From positions 1 through 6,632 of the forward strand of contig DAHWGX010000039.1 in assembly GCA_027335985.1 (NCBI GenBank): a DNA stretch of 6,632 nucleotides. Reading direction: 5' to 3'. Both the position numbers and the translations under genes were made by a program. Positions 1-6,465 of the stretch are shown here, piece by piece (position 1 is the first letter of the stretch; each line of letters opens with the position of its first letter). Source of the stretch: Nitrospirota bacterium. GTDB lineage: Bacteria; Nitrospirota_A; Leptospirillia; Leptospirillales; Leptospirillaceae. A model generated the notes under the pieces. It was not told the DNA's origin, made no database searches, and saw nothing but the letters and a program-made list of their open reading frames with translations.

Positions 1-2
1 AA

Positions 3-8
3 AAGGAG
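3..8 (+). promoter_or_regulatory. Ribosome binding site of pilP
   Basis: AAGGAG lies 9 bases before the ATG at 18 and fixes that start. A TGA at 12-14 sits between the site and the ATG. It could be the stop of an upstream gene of the same operon, but only 17 bases of upstream sequence are visible, so this is not testable here. Confidence 0.7.
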
Positions 9-17
9 AATTGAAAC

Positions 18-695
18 ATGCGCCGATCATTTTGGTACACGGCCGTTCTGACGGTCGCGCTGGGCGGGGGGATTCTATTGCGTCTGGTTCCCGCCCGGGG
101 GGAAAACCAGGGGGGGATCGTTTCCGGAAGCTTCAACTCGGTTCCGTGGCAAATGGGAGCCACAGGACAGGGCAACCCGACGGCACAAACGAAAAAACGG
201 CCCTCCCTCCCGTCCGTCTCCCCTCCTCCCCAGGGAGCAGGCTTCCCAGGAACCCCTGGTGATCTGGCGACGACTTCCGGCAGTCACCGTTCGCTGGGTT
301 CTCTTTTTGAGCTGAAACGGCAGGAGACCCTTCTGAAAAGGGAAATCGCCATCAAAAAGCTGAAAGACCAGCTAAAGGGGGCCCCCGAAAAAAAAATCCT
401 CGACACGGGGACGCGCGGATCTCCCATGACTCTTCTAGCGGCGGGAATCGACGGGAACCGCTATGCCGTCATCGAATGGTCAGACGGAAGAAGAATTCGC
501 GTCCGACAGGGAGAAAACCTTCCGGACGGCACCCGCGTCGTCCGGATCGATGGCTCCGGAGTCTCGGTCAAAAAACGCGGCAAGACCGTGACCTACCCCT
601 ATGGAGAATCGTCTGGGGGAAGGCCATCCGGAAACACGCTCCGGTTTTCCGGTTTCTCTCCCCCTCCCTCTCCGATGACCGGAGGTCATCCGTGA
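18..695 (+). CDS. pilP: Type IVb pilus biogenesis protein PilP (R64-type)
   Basis: This 225-residue protein probably belongs to the inner-membrane alignment complex that links the secretin to the assembly ATPase and platform. Residues 1-28 form a signal peptide or membrane anchor (basic MRR, then a hydrophobic run ending PARG). Residues 41-90 are a Pro/Gly/Ser-rich linker. Residues 92-121 are a charged helical stretch starting SLGSLFELKRQETLL, which resembles the PilP 'T-x-GEL-x-x-L-x-S-x-T' region. Residues 135-196 are a small beta-rich domain (AAGIDGNRYAVIEWSDGRRI, then a GENLPDGTRVVRIDG pattern), the GspC/PilP-like C-terminal fold of this family. The last ~30 residues are low-complexity Gly/Pro/Ser, partly because they also encode the ribosome binding site and start of the next gene. 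The stop TGA overlaps the downstream GTG. Several homopolymers (G6 at 66-71 and 97-102, G7 at 110-116, A9 at 388-396) lie in the frame. Family assignment rests on recalled family patterns, not on a search. Confidence 0.83.
   Translation: MRRSFWYTAVLTVALGGGILLRLVPARGENQGGIVSGSFNSVPWQMGATGQGNPTAQTKKRPSLPSVSPPPQGAGFPGTPGDLATTSGSHRSLGSLFELKRQETLLKREIAIKKLKDQLKGAPEKKILDTGTRGSPMTLLAAGIDGNRYAVIEWSDGRRIRVRQGENLPDGTRVVRIDGSGVSVKKRGKTVTYPYGESSGGRPSGNTLRFSGFSPPPSPMTGGHP
681..685 (+). promoter_or_regulatory. Ribosome binding site of pilQ, deciding a GTG start
   Basis: GGAGG lies 6 bases before the GTG at 692, inside the end of pilP. It is the reason for choosing GTG 692 over in-frame codons as far up as 476, which would lie wholly inside pilP. 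Confidence 0.8.
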
Positions 696-3142
696 GAGTT
701 TTTGAACCCGTCCCCGGACGGGAGATCGGGGTGGTATCCGATCCGGATGGGGACCTTCCAGCCCCCTCCTCGCTGTTGGAGGCGCTTGTGGGATTGGAAG
801 ACGGCCGGCTCGTCATTCTGGAAAGCCTGAAGGGCGACAAGGAAGTTTTGTCCTATCGAAAGCATTTCTCGGATTATCTGGAAACCTTCGGGAAGGGAGG
901 AGACCTGAAGGTCAGGGCTACCTGGGTCCCTGAACCAGTTTTTCGTCACTTCGTCTCAACGCTCCGAGAACATTCTCCCCCCCTCCCGGAGCCTGATTTT
1001 TCTCCGGACCCGATCGTTCCGGAGGCGGAACAGGAATCCTCCGGAAGAATGGAGGAAGTGTTTCCGGAAACGGACGGGATTCCCATTCCCAAAGTCCTAT
1101 CGGAAAAAATCGTCGCGACTCCCGACGGACGCATTTTCGCGTCGGAAGATCTTCGCGGAAGGCCCGAATTCGATGTCTTTCTCGACCAAACGTCCATGAG
1201 GATGGATGCTCACGGAAAAATCGGCCAGTTCCGGGTTCTCTTCGTCTCCGACAGGGAATTGGGGGATCGACTCTCGAAGGAGCGGGGAGAAAGTCCGGAC
1301 GAGGACTGGCGCACAGTTCTGTCCGACATGGAGCTTCTTGCCCTTTCCCCTTCACAGAAAGATCAGTCGGTTTATCCAGATGAAAGCTCTGGGAAAACTC
1401 CGGAGGAGCCCTCTCCCGAACAAAATCGGGACGGCAAGCCTCCGTTCCGGAGCGACCCCTCGGCCGACGAATCCTTGGGACCCCCGGCCGCTCCTCCCCA
1501 AAAGGTCCTCCCGGAAGAAAAAGAAGGGGCTCTCGCCTCTCGGGAGGGCGACCCGGAATGTCTTTCGACGCCATCCGGGGGAACGATTCCGGACTTCCGG
1601 GCACCGGACGATATCGCCTCCATGGTCCTGCTCTTTCTGGACGGACGCTTCTATGTGTCACGGGAACATAAGACAAACCAGCACGTCAACTATTACTGCC
1701 GGCATTTCGTTCCAGAGCTTTGGCCCAAGATTTTCGGGGACAAGCCTGTTCCGAAACCGCAGTACGTCCCGTATGAACGCTTGAGGAAAATCCGTCTGGA
1801 AAATTTGCCAGAAGAGTCTGTCGCCGACGGATACAGGGCAGAGGGAGACGAGGCCCGGAAAATCATGGAGATCATCCGGGACGCCATCGCCAGAAAAGCT
1901 TCCGATATCCATCTCCGGGTCGAACGGGACCGAACGAGAATCCTTTTGAGGATCCACGGTTGGCTCAAGCCCGTACAGACCCTGACCCATGATGAAGGAG
2001 AACGGCTTGCCCGGATCGTCTACAACACAATGCTCGATTCCTCCGGTCGGGACAACATGTTTTCCGACAAGAAACCTCAGGACGGACAGTTTCGGCAGGA
2101 CTACCTTCCCCGGGGGACGTTCAACATCCGGGAGTTTCACGCGCCTACGGGAGGGACGGGCCTCGGGACCATCACCATGGTCCTCCGTCTCCAGTATGGG
2201 TCCGGAACGGCGGAGGCCAGCGCACAGGATATCGATACCCTGGGCTATGGGGCGGATCATCTGGCGCAATTGCGGTATCTTATGGGATTGTCTTACGGAA
2301 TCGTCCTTTTTTCGGGGCCCATGGGATCCGGAAAATCCACTTCCATGGCGTCGGTTCTCTCGATCGTTCTGTCGATGAACCCGCTCGAGGAGGGGAGAGG
2401 CCTTCATCTCGCGACGCTCGAAGATCCTCCGGAGTATGTGATCCCCACGGCCAGCCAGATCGCCGTTCCGGGTGGGCAGTTTTCCGAGGTTCTGGGGCGC
2501 ATCATGCGTTTTGATGCGAACCTTCTGATGATCGGGGAGATCCGGGACGAATCAACGGCCGAAAAAGCCGTCGAGGGGGCCATGAGCGGTCATGTGGTTT
2601 ACTCGACCGTTCATGCGAACGACGTTCTTTCCATTCCCCGACGTCTAGACGGATTGAAGGTCCGCCGGGATCTCCTGTGCGATCCGACAATTTTTCGCGG
2701 CATGGTGTGCCAGCGGCTCGTCCCCCTTCTTTGTCCCGATTGCAGGCTCCCTTGGGAGGAAGCGGAAAGAGCTGGAATCTTGCGGCCGGATCTTTTAAAG
2801 CGCCTGGAAGACGTCTCTGCGGATCCGGAAGAAGTTTTTTTTCACCGCGACGGTGGATGCGGCACCTGCAACGGGCAGGGAATCACCGGGAGGACGATCG
2901 TTGCGGAAATTCTCATTCCCGATCAGGAAATTCTGGATCTGGTTGCGGGAGGACGCATGACGGATGCCTGGCGCTACTTCTCGGAGAAACTCGAAGGCCG
3001 CACGATGATGGATCACGCGCTTGAAAAAGTCCGGAGAGGGGCCGTCGATCCGCGCGATGTCGAGGCTCGTCTCGGATGGATTCATAAGGGATCTCTCGAC
3101 AGCCGGACGATCCGGGAAATTATCGGAGGGCTTTCGTCGTGA
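692..3142 (+). CDS. pilQ: Type IVb pilus assembly ATPase PilQ (GspE/PilB-like), long N-terminal extension
   Basis: This is the cytoplasmic hexameric ATPase that powers pilus extension, 816 residues from GTG 692. The C-terminal half is a typical secretion ATPase: an N2-type domain at ~385-500 with the ASDIHL signature (403-408), Walker A GPMGSGKST (542-550, Lys548), an Asp box TLEDPPEY (575-582), Walker B with catalytic Glu in LLMIGEIRDE (611-620, Glu616), and a His box STVHAND (638-644). A tetracysteine zinc site follows: CPDC at 681-684 and CGTC at 723-726, then the usual G-x-TGRTIVAEIL. The zinc site suggests an extension ATPase rather than a PilT/DotB type. Residues 1-375 are unusual: three diverged ~60-residue blocks separated by acidic, Pro-rich linkers (94-138 and 200-306). 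From memory, R64 PilQ is near 520 residues, so this is about 300 longer. The start overlaps the pilP stop (GTGA) and the end overlaps the pilR start in the same way, implying translational coupling. Confidence 0.9.
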   Translation: MRVFEPVPGREIGVVSDPDGDLPAPSSLLEALVGLEDGRLVILESLKGDKEVLSYRKHFSDYLETFGKGGDLKVRATWVPEPVFRHFVSTLREHSPPLPEPDFSPDPIVPEAEQESSGRMEEVFPETDGIPIPKVLSEKIVATPDGRIFASEDLRGRPEFDVFLDQTSMRMDAHGKIGQFRVLFVSDRELGDRLSKERGESPDEDWRTVLSDMELLALSPSQKDQSVYPDESSGKTPEEPSPEQNRDGKPPFRSDPSADESLGPPAAPPQKVLPEEKEGALASREGDPECLSTPSGGTIPDFRAPDDIASMVLLFLDGRFYVSREHKTNQHVNYYCRHFVPELWPKIFGDKPVPKPQYVPYERLRKIRLENLPEESVADGYRAEGDEARKIMEIIRDAIARKASDIHLRVERDRTRILLRIHGWLKPVQTLTHDEGERLARIVYNTMLDSSGRDNMFSDKKPQDGQFRQDYLPRGTFNIREFHAPTGGTGLGTITMVLRLQYGSGTAEASAQDIDTLGYGADHLAQLRYLMGLSYGIVLFSGPMGSGKSTSMASVLSIVLSMNPLEEGRGLHLATLEDPPEYVIPTASQIAVPGGQFSEVLGRIMRFDANLLMIGEIRDESTAEKAVEGAMSGHVVYSTVHANDVLSIPRRLDGLKVRRDLLCDPTIFRGMVCQRLVPLLCPDCRLPWEEAERAGILRPDLLKRLEDVSADPEEVFFHRDGGCGTCNGQGITGRTIVAEILIPDQEILDLVAGGRMTDAWRYFSEKLEGRTMMDHALEKVRRGAVDPRDVEARLGWIHKGSLDSRTIREIIGGLSS
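3124..3130 (+). promoter_or_regulatory. Ribosome binding site of pilR
   Basis: CGGAGGG lies 8 bases before the GTG at 3139, within the last codons of pilQ. It supports the GTG start that overlaps the pilQ stop codon. Confidence 0.7.
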
Positions 3143-4227
3143 ATCCAATATCCGTCTCCGGCCACCTCCATTTATTGAAAAAGAGACTTTCCTTCGGGCC
3201 GGGCGTTCGACGGAAGTTCTACGCCGACCTGGCCTCCATTCTCCGGACAGACTCGTCGACCGCCCCGGTCCAGATCCGTGTCGCGATCGAGGAGTTCAAG
3301 AAGCTTCCCGGGGCTCCCAAGCCTGCTCTTTCGGAAATCGGGGCGGGACTCGGACGCGGTCTCGATTTCTCGAGAGCGATCGAGAATCTGACTCCTGAAT
3401 CCGAATCTATGATTCTCCATGCGGCGGAGTCCACCGGGGATCCCAAGGTACTTGTACGCCTTCTCTCGACACTTGCCGCGAATATGGATGAAACCCGGAA
3501 AATCCGGAGAACCTTTCTGGGCGCTCTCCGGGAGCCTTCCTTTCTGTTGCTGAACGCGGGGGCGGTTACCGTCTATATTTCGGATTCTCTCTTGCCCAAG
3601 ATTTTCCAGTCATTCAAAATTTCCAGCGATCGCCTGTTCGGTTTGGCGCGATTCTCCTTCGACCTTTTTTCCTTTGTGCAGCATTTCTGGGTTTTGATCG
3701 TCCTCTCTCCTTTTGTCGGAATTCTTGTCGTGGGGTGGTCTCTGAGGCGGGAATTTCCGGGTCGACGTCTTCTTGACCGTCTTCCTCCCTGGTCCATCTA
3801 CCGGATGATGCTGGGAACGGAGTTTCTGCTGGGGTTGTCCGCCATGCTGGAATCGGGCATTCCTGTCATGGCCGCCTTCGAACAGATTCGAAAAACAGCG
3901 CCGCCGTATCTCCGGGCGCGGATTGTTCCCATTATGAAAATATACAGTCGTACAGGAAAGTTGGGCGAAGCCATGGAAAGGAGCCGGACACGGTTTCCGT
4001 CGGAAGAGATCATTGTTCGCCTGTCCCTGAGGGAAAAGTATGGCGAGTTGGGGCAGGCCCTCTCAGAGTTTGCGCGGGACTGGAAGGAGGAGGGACTCCC
4101 GAAAATCGAGCGCCAGGCCCAGTATCTGAACTACGGGGCCATGACGCTGGCCACCGTGGCAATCGGCCTTCTGGGGATCGGGATACTCCAGATCGTCCAG
4201 CAGGCGATGGGGGGGCTGGGAATCTGA
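3139..4227 (+). CDS. pilR: Type IVb pilus inner-membrane platform protein PilR (GspF/PilC family)
   Basis: This 362-residue polytopic protein anchors the assembly ATPase to the inner membrane and guides pilin subunits into the growing filament. It has the duplicated T2SSF architecture of the family. The first cytoplasmic helical domain is at ~26-125 (GVRRKFYADLASILRTDSST; then GAGLGRGLDFSRAIE and the HAAESTGDP turn). It is followed by hydrophobic segments near 134-152 and 180-200. The second T2SSF domain is at ~222-320 (EFLLGLSAMLESGIPVMAAF; RTGKLGEAMERS). A final membrane helix lies at ~332-354. Length and topology match R64 PilR and related proteins (usually 350-400 residues). The start is GTG overlapping the pilQ TGA, so production is probably coupled to pilQ. 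A G7 run at 4209-4215 sits in the last codons; slippage there would alter only the extreme C-terminus. Nothing essential appears to be missing. Confidence 0.9.
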   Translation: MNPISVSGHLHLLKKRLSFGPGVRRKFYADLASILRTDSSTAPVQIRVAIEEFKKLPGAPKPALSEIGAGLGRGLDFSRAIENLTPESESMILHAAESTGDPKVLVRLLSTLAANMDETRKIRRTFLGALREPSFLLLNAGAVTVYISDSLLPKIFQSFKISSDRLFGLARFSFDLFSFVQHFWVLIVLSPFVGILVVGWSLRREFPGRRLLDRLPPWSIYRMMLGTEFLLGLSAMLESGIPVMAAFEQIRKTAPPYLRARIVPIMKIYSRTGKLGEAMERSRTRFPSEEIIVRLSLREKYGELGQALSEFARDWKEEGLPKIERQAQYLNYGAMTLATVAIGLLGIGILQIVQQAMGGLGI

Positions 4228-4245
4228 GAGTAACTTTTAATGTAT

Positions 4246-4265
4246 ATGGTATAGTAGAATACCAT
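4246..4265 (+). repeat. Perfect 7-bp inverted repeat overlapping the putative -10
   Basis: ATGGTAT (4246-4252) and ATACCAT (4259-4265) are exact reverse complements separated by six bases. The left arm covers most of the extended -10. As DNA it could be an operator. As RNA in read-through transcripts it would form a short hairpin 5' of the pilS ribosome binding site, possibly a processing or stability element. There is no following T-run, so it does not look like an intrinsic terminator. Confidence 0.55.
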
Positions 4266-4272
4266 TGTTAAT

Positions 4273-4290
4273 GGAGGAGAGGGGGAGGAA
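4273..4290 (+). promoter_or_regulatory. Very purine-rich ribosome binding site of pilS
   Basis: An 18-base purine tract with two overlapping Shine-Dalgarno options (GGAGGAG near 4273 and GGGGGAGG at 4281-4288) precedes the ATG at 4292. It decides the start: the in-frame TTG 4265 and ATG 4271 lie before or within the tract and have no ribosome binding site of their own. The strength suits a major pilin. Confidence 0.7.
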
Positions 4291-4291
4291 A

Positions 4292-4861
4292 ATGACAAAA
4301 ACTATTGTCTGGTGGAAACAAAATCGACTTCAAGTTCTCCGGACCCTGTCAGATGAGCGAGGCGGGGTCGACCAGGGCCCGATGGGCATCCTTCTGGGGA
4401 TTGGTCTTGGGATCATTCTCCTAGCCGCCTTGGTGGGCGTTTTCAAGTTCGCTTTCTCGAGTACGACCAGCGCCATCTCCTCTTCCGGAGCGTTCGAAAT
4501 TCAGACCGGCGTCCGGCAGGTGGCGAGCCCAGGAAATTATGGGACCGGCGACTTGACCCCCGCCCTCATTTCTGCGGCCTCCGTGCCAAGCAACATGATC
4601 GTCCCGGGAAACACATCGACGCTCCAGGGGCCGACAGGAACCTCCTTCTACACGGTGACCGGAAATTACAGCACATTTTCGATCACCCTTTCCGGAATAA
4701 CGTCCTCAGCTTGCATGAGGATCCTAGAACAGACGACTGGGGGAAATTCCTGGTATCAGGTCATGGTGAACGGGTCGTCGATCACCCAGCCCGTGACGGT
4801 GCAAATGGCCCAGGGAGTCTGCTCTTCCGGAATGGACACGATCACCTGGATTTCAGACTGA
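4292..4861 (+). CDS. pilS: Type IVb major prepilin PilS
   Basis: This 189-residue protein is the likely main pilus subunit. It has a ~24-residue basic leader, a Gly-containing cleavage region (ERGG at 22-25), then a hydrophobic helix at ~31-55 (MGILLGIGLGIILLAALVGV). The rest is a Ser/Thr/Gly-rich globular domain. The C-terminal half follows the PilS pattern: YGTGDLTPALISAASVPSNM at 83-102, TSSACMRI around Cys141, and a second cysteine in GVCSSGMDTITW (Cys177). The pair Cys141/Cys177 would form the disulfide loop of type IVb pilins. Odd feature: whether cleavage follows Gly24 or Gly25, position +5 of the mature protein is Gly or Pro, not the usual Glu. It follows an AT-rich gap with its own probable promoter and is followed closely by pilM. 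Family assignment is from recognised motifs; the exact cleavage site is uncertain. Confidence 0.88.
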   Translation: MTKTIVWWKQNRLQVLRTLSDERGGVDQGPMGILLGIGLGIILLAALVGVFKFAFSSTTSAISSSGAFEIQTGVRQVASPGNYGTGDLTPALISAASVPSNMIVPGNTSTLQGPTGTSFYTVTGNYSTFSITLSGITSSACMRILEQTTGGNSWYQVMVNGSSITQPVTVQMAQGVCSSGMDTITWISD

Positions 4862-4863
4862 AA

Positions 4864-4870
4864 AGGAAAG
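4864..4870 (+). promoter_or_regulatory. Ribosome binding site of pilM
   Basis: AGGAAAG lies 6 bases before ATG 4877 and begins just after the pilS stop codon. It is weaker than the pilS site, in line with lower need for an accessory protein. Confidence 0.55.
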
Positions 4871-4876
4871 ATCTCC

Positions 4877-5356
4877 ATGTGGCTTCTCCTGGCAATACTG
4901 CCTCTCGCTCTCCTTTTGGGCGGGATGTTCCTGACTGTTTCGCATACGAGCGTTCCGCTCCTTGAAAACGCGAACCGGATCAATCTCGAGGCGAATCAGG
5001 AAGCGACCCTGTTCCAGCTGTATAGGGAAGCGGTTGCAAACTATCTCGACGGGAACCCGGGTTTTTCCGGAACGGTTCCTCTTTCCGCATTGGTCCTTCC
5101 AGTCGGATTGGTCATTCCGCCGTTGTTCAAAAATAGCGTCTCGGGAGGTGTCGCTTGGGTCTGGATCGCCCCGTCTCCCTCACTCATTTATTCACCGGAC
5201 GTGGTGGTGGGACCGGAATTTACCAAGTCTTTCGGATCGCTTCTGGTCGGAGTGAACAAAAAAGGAGTTTTTGTGTCTCCCTCGGGAATTCCTGTTTCCA
5301 TCAGCGTTCCATCGTTCATTCCGAACGGTGCCATTGTGTCTTTCTGGGAGGGTTGA
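4877..5356 (+). CDS. pilM: PilM-type type IVb pilus accessory protein
   Basis: This 159-residue protein has one N-terminal membrane helix (residues 2-20, very Leu-rich, no basic residue before it) and a probably periplasmic domain. Residues 43-78 match the recalled PilM pattern of a 'YR-x-AV-x-x-Y-x-x-x-NPG-x-x-GTV-x-x-x-x-L-x-LP' block (FQLYREAVANYL, then NPGFSGTVPLSALVLP). The rest is hydrophobic beta-rich sequence with no cysteines. R64 PilM is about 145 residues with the same layout, and its precise role in pilus formation is not well defined; it is not the actin-like PilM of type IVa pili. In R64, pilM precedes the secretin gene pilN, whereas here it sits between the two pilin genes. The stop overlaps the pilV start region (TGATGATG), so pilV translation is probably coupled. 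A minor pilin-like protein without a leader is the main alternative. Confidence 0.75.
   Translation: MWLLLAILPLALLLGGMFLTVSHTSVPLLENANRINLEANQEATLFQLYREAVANYLDGNPGFSGTVPLSALVLPVGLVIPPLFKNSVSGGVAWVWIAPSPSLIYSPDVVVGPEFTKSFGSLLVGVNKKGVFVSPSGIPVSISVPSFIPNGAIVSFWEG
5346..5352 (+). promoter_or_regulatory. Ribosome binding site of pilV
   Basis: GGGAGGG at the end of pilM serves two adjacent ATG codons, 5356 and 5359. Its GGAGG core is 4 bases from the first and 7 from the second, so 5359 has the better spacing. The choice changes the protein by one Met only. Confidence 0.65.
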
Positions 5357-5358
5357 TG

Positions 5359-6393
5359 ATGACCAAACGTTATTTTATGAAATTCTTGTCGGACGATCGG
5401 TTTTCTGATCGGGGAAACTCATCTTTACTGGGAATGACTCTTGCAACAGCTCTTGGATTGGTCCTGATTTCGAACACGGTTCCTTTTTGGCTCGAAACCC
5501 AGCATCGCGCGCTCATGGACCAGACGACGGCGCAGCAAATCCGGCAAGTCTCGGACGCCCTGGCCGGGTATACCAAGGCCTATGCCGGAGCCATCGAAGG
5601 AGTTGCGACGGCCACCAAACCTGCGGTGATTCCTGTGTCCTTTCTTGTGAATACAGGGTTTCTCCCCACGGGGACAAGCTCCGTAGATCCTTATGGCCAG
5701 ACGGTGGTCGGGGAAATTCTTCAACCTAGTCCTGGCATTCTTGTCGGAGCTGTGGTGACTCAGGGAGGAACGCCTCCGGCCGGCTCGCATCTGAACCAGC
5801 TCGCGACCCTGATTGGGGCTCAGGGAGGCTTTGTCCCCACCTCAGATATCCAGTCCCTCCCCGGAATCTGCGGAACGAACTGCTATCAAGGCTCCGGTGG
5901 AACATGGAAGGCGAGTTTCTCCCAGTATCCCTTCACTGGAGTGGGACCGGGAAGCTTGATCGCCCTTCAGAGTTACAATTCAAACAACCTTCCTCAGGAC
6001 TTTCTGTATCGCTCGAATGTTCCAGGATTTCCCCAGGCGAACCAGATGCAGACCAATATCAATATGAACGGGAACAACCTGAACAATGCCGGAACCGTCA
6101 ATACCTATAATCTCACGAGTCCGAACGGGACCATCTCGACCCAGGCAATCAACACGAATGGACAACCAATCTACTCGGGCGCCTGGTTCCCCTCGCAGGC
6201 CATTTGGATTGAGACCCCTTGCGGTTGGGCCTATCTTTCGGCAGGTGACTATTTTAACTGTGGGCCGCAAGGAGGCTTTGCCTGGAGCGGGATTATCAAT
6301 TCTCAGGGACTGGCCTATAGCACATGTTCCCAAAATGGAGCTAACGGAAGCCCAGCCTCAACCCTTGAATGCTATGAATCATGGCATTGGTAA
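5359..6393 (+). CDS. pilV: Shufflon-type tip adhesin / minor prepilin PilV
   Basis: This 344-residue protein is the likely pilus-tip subunit that recognises the recipient or surface. The leader ends DRG at 17-19. The next residues are NSSLLGM and a hydrophobic helix at ~22-45; +5 after cleavage is Leu, not Glu. Residues 46-165 follow the shufflon N-terminal constant domain: a helical ALMDQTTAQQIRQVSDALAG region, ITV-like PVSFLVNTGFLPTGTSS, DPYGQ, then LNQLATLIGAQGGFVPT. Residues 230-252 (MQTNINMNGNNLNNAG onward) are the hallmark 'M-x-T-N-x-x-M-x-GNN-x-x-NAG' of PilV just before the variable region. The remaining ~92 residues are Trp/Gly/Asn-rich with four cysteines (288, 301, 323, 338) and end ESWHW. 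Two more cysteines occur at 171 and 175. In R64 this C-terminal part is exchanged by Rci-mediated inversion; whether this happens here depends on the convergent - strand frame downstream. PilV identity is solid; the constant/variable border is not determinable from this window. Confidence 0.9.
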   Translation: MTKRYFMKFLSDDRFSDRGNSSLLGMTLATALGLVLISNTVPFWLETQHRALMDQTTAQQIRQVSDALAGYTKAYAGAIEGVATATKPAVIPVSFLVNTGFLPTGTSSVDPYGQTVVGEILQPSPGILVGAVVTQGGTPPAGSHLNQLATLIGAQGGFVPTSDIQSLPGICGTNCYQGSGGTWKASFSQYPFTGVGPGSLIALQSYNSNNLPQDFLYRSNVPGFPQANQMQTNINMNGNNLNNAGTVNTYNLTSPNGTISTQAINTNGQPIYSGAWFPSQAIWIETPCGWAYLSAGDYFNCGPQGGFAWSGIINSQGLAYSTCSQNGANGSPASTLECYESWHW

Positions 6394-6465
6394 GTTCAAT
6401 GAAGGTATGCCAAGAAAGTAACGAATATCCTATAGAATCCTCATAGGGCTCTCATGTCTCAGATT
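6394..6465. other. Short convergent gap between two opposed stop codons
   Basis: This 72-base, AT-richer stretch lies between the pilV stop and the stop of the - strand frame. It holds a weak 5-bp stem (CCTAT 6429-6433 with ATAGG 6443-6447, nine-base loop) but no GC-rich hairpin with a T-run on either strand, so there is no convincing terminator. The two reading frames on either side both end in TTGGTAA, giving a 7-bp inverted repeat (6387-6393 and 6466-6472) that encodes Trp-stop in each. Confidence 0.4.

Larger units (their letters stand above)
4228..4291 (+). promoter_or_regulatory. AT-rich pilR-pilS gap with probable pilS promoter
   Basis: This is the only non-coding gap within the gene block longer than 15 bases, and it is far more AT-rich than its surroundings. 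TGGTATAGT at 4247-4255 is an extended -10 element (TGn followed by TATAGT, 5 of 6 matches to TATAAT). No convincing -35 lies 16-18 bases upstream, as is common for extended -10 promoters. Transcription from here would give the major pilin its own, higher level of mRNA while still allowing read-through from pilPQR. Inferred from sequence only. Confidence 0.5.

Noticed and set aside
476..691. Upstream 72-codon extension of the ATPase frame into pilP
   Set aside because: It lies entirely inside pilP in another frame, has no ribosome binding site, and reads as Arg/Pro/Ser-rich shadow sequence. GGAGG plus GTG at 692 gives a clean start.
918..1676. Long open frame of 252 codons on the - strand
   Set aside because: Antisense shadow of pilQ: Arg/Pro-rich with no family features, over the low-complexity linkers of a well-supported + strand gene. 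The same applies to the 249-codon - strand frame at 1658-2407.
18..5356. Frequent TCCGGA/TTCCGG words across the window
   Set aside because: They fall in coding frames, mostly as Ser-Gly, Phe-Arg and Pro-Glu codon pairs. This fits codon and composition bias, with no regular spacing that would suggest a repeat element.
5155..5358. N-terminal extension of pilV back to 5155
   Set aside because: It overlaps pilM in another frame, and the leader and hydrophobic helix expected at a prepilin N-terminus begin only after 5359.
6429..6447. Possible bidirectional terminator between the convergent stops
   Set aside because: The stem is only 5 bp with a nine-base loop and has no T-run on either side.
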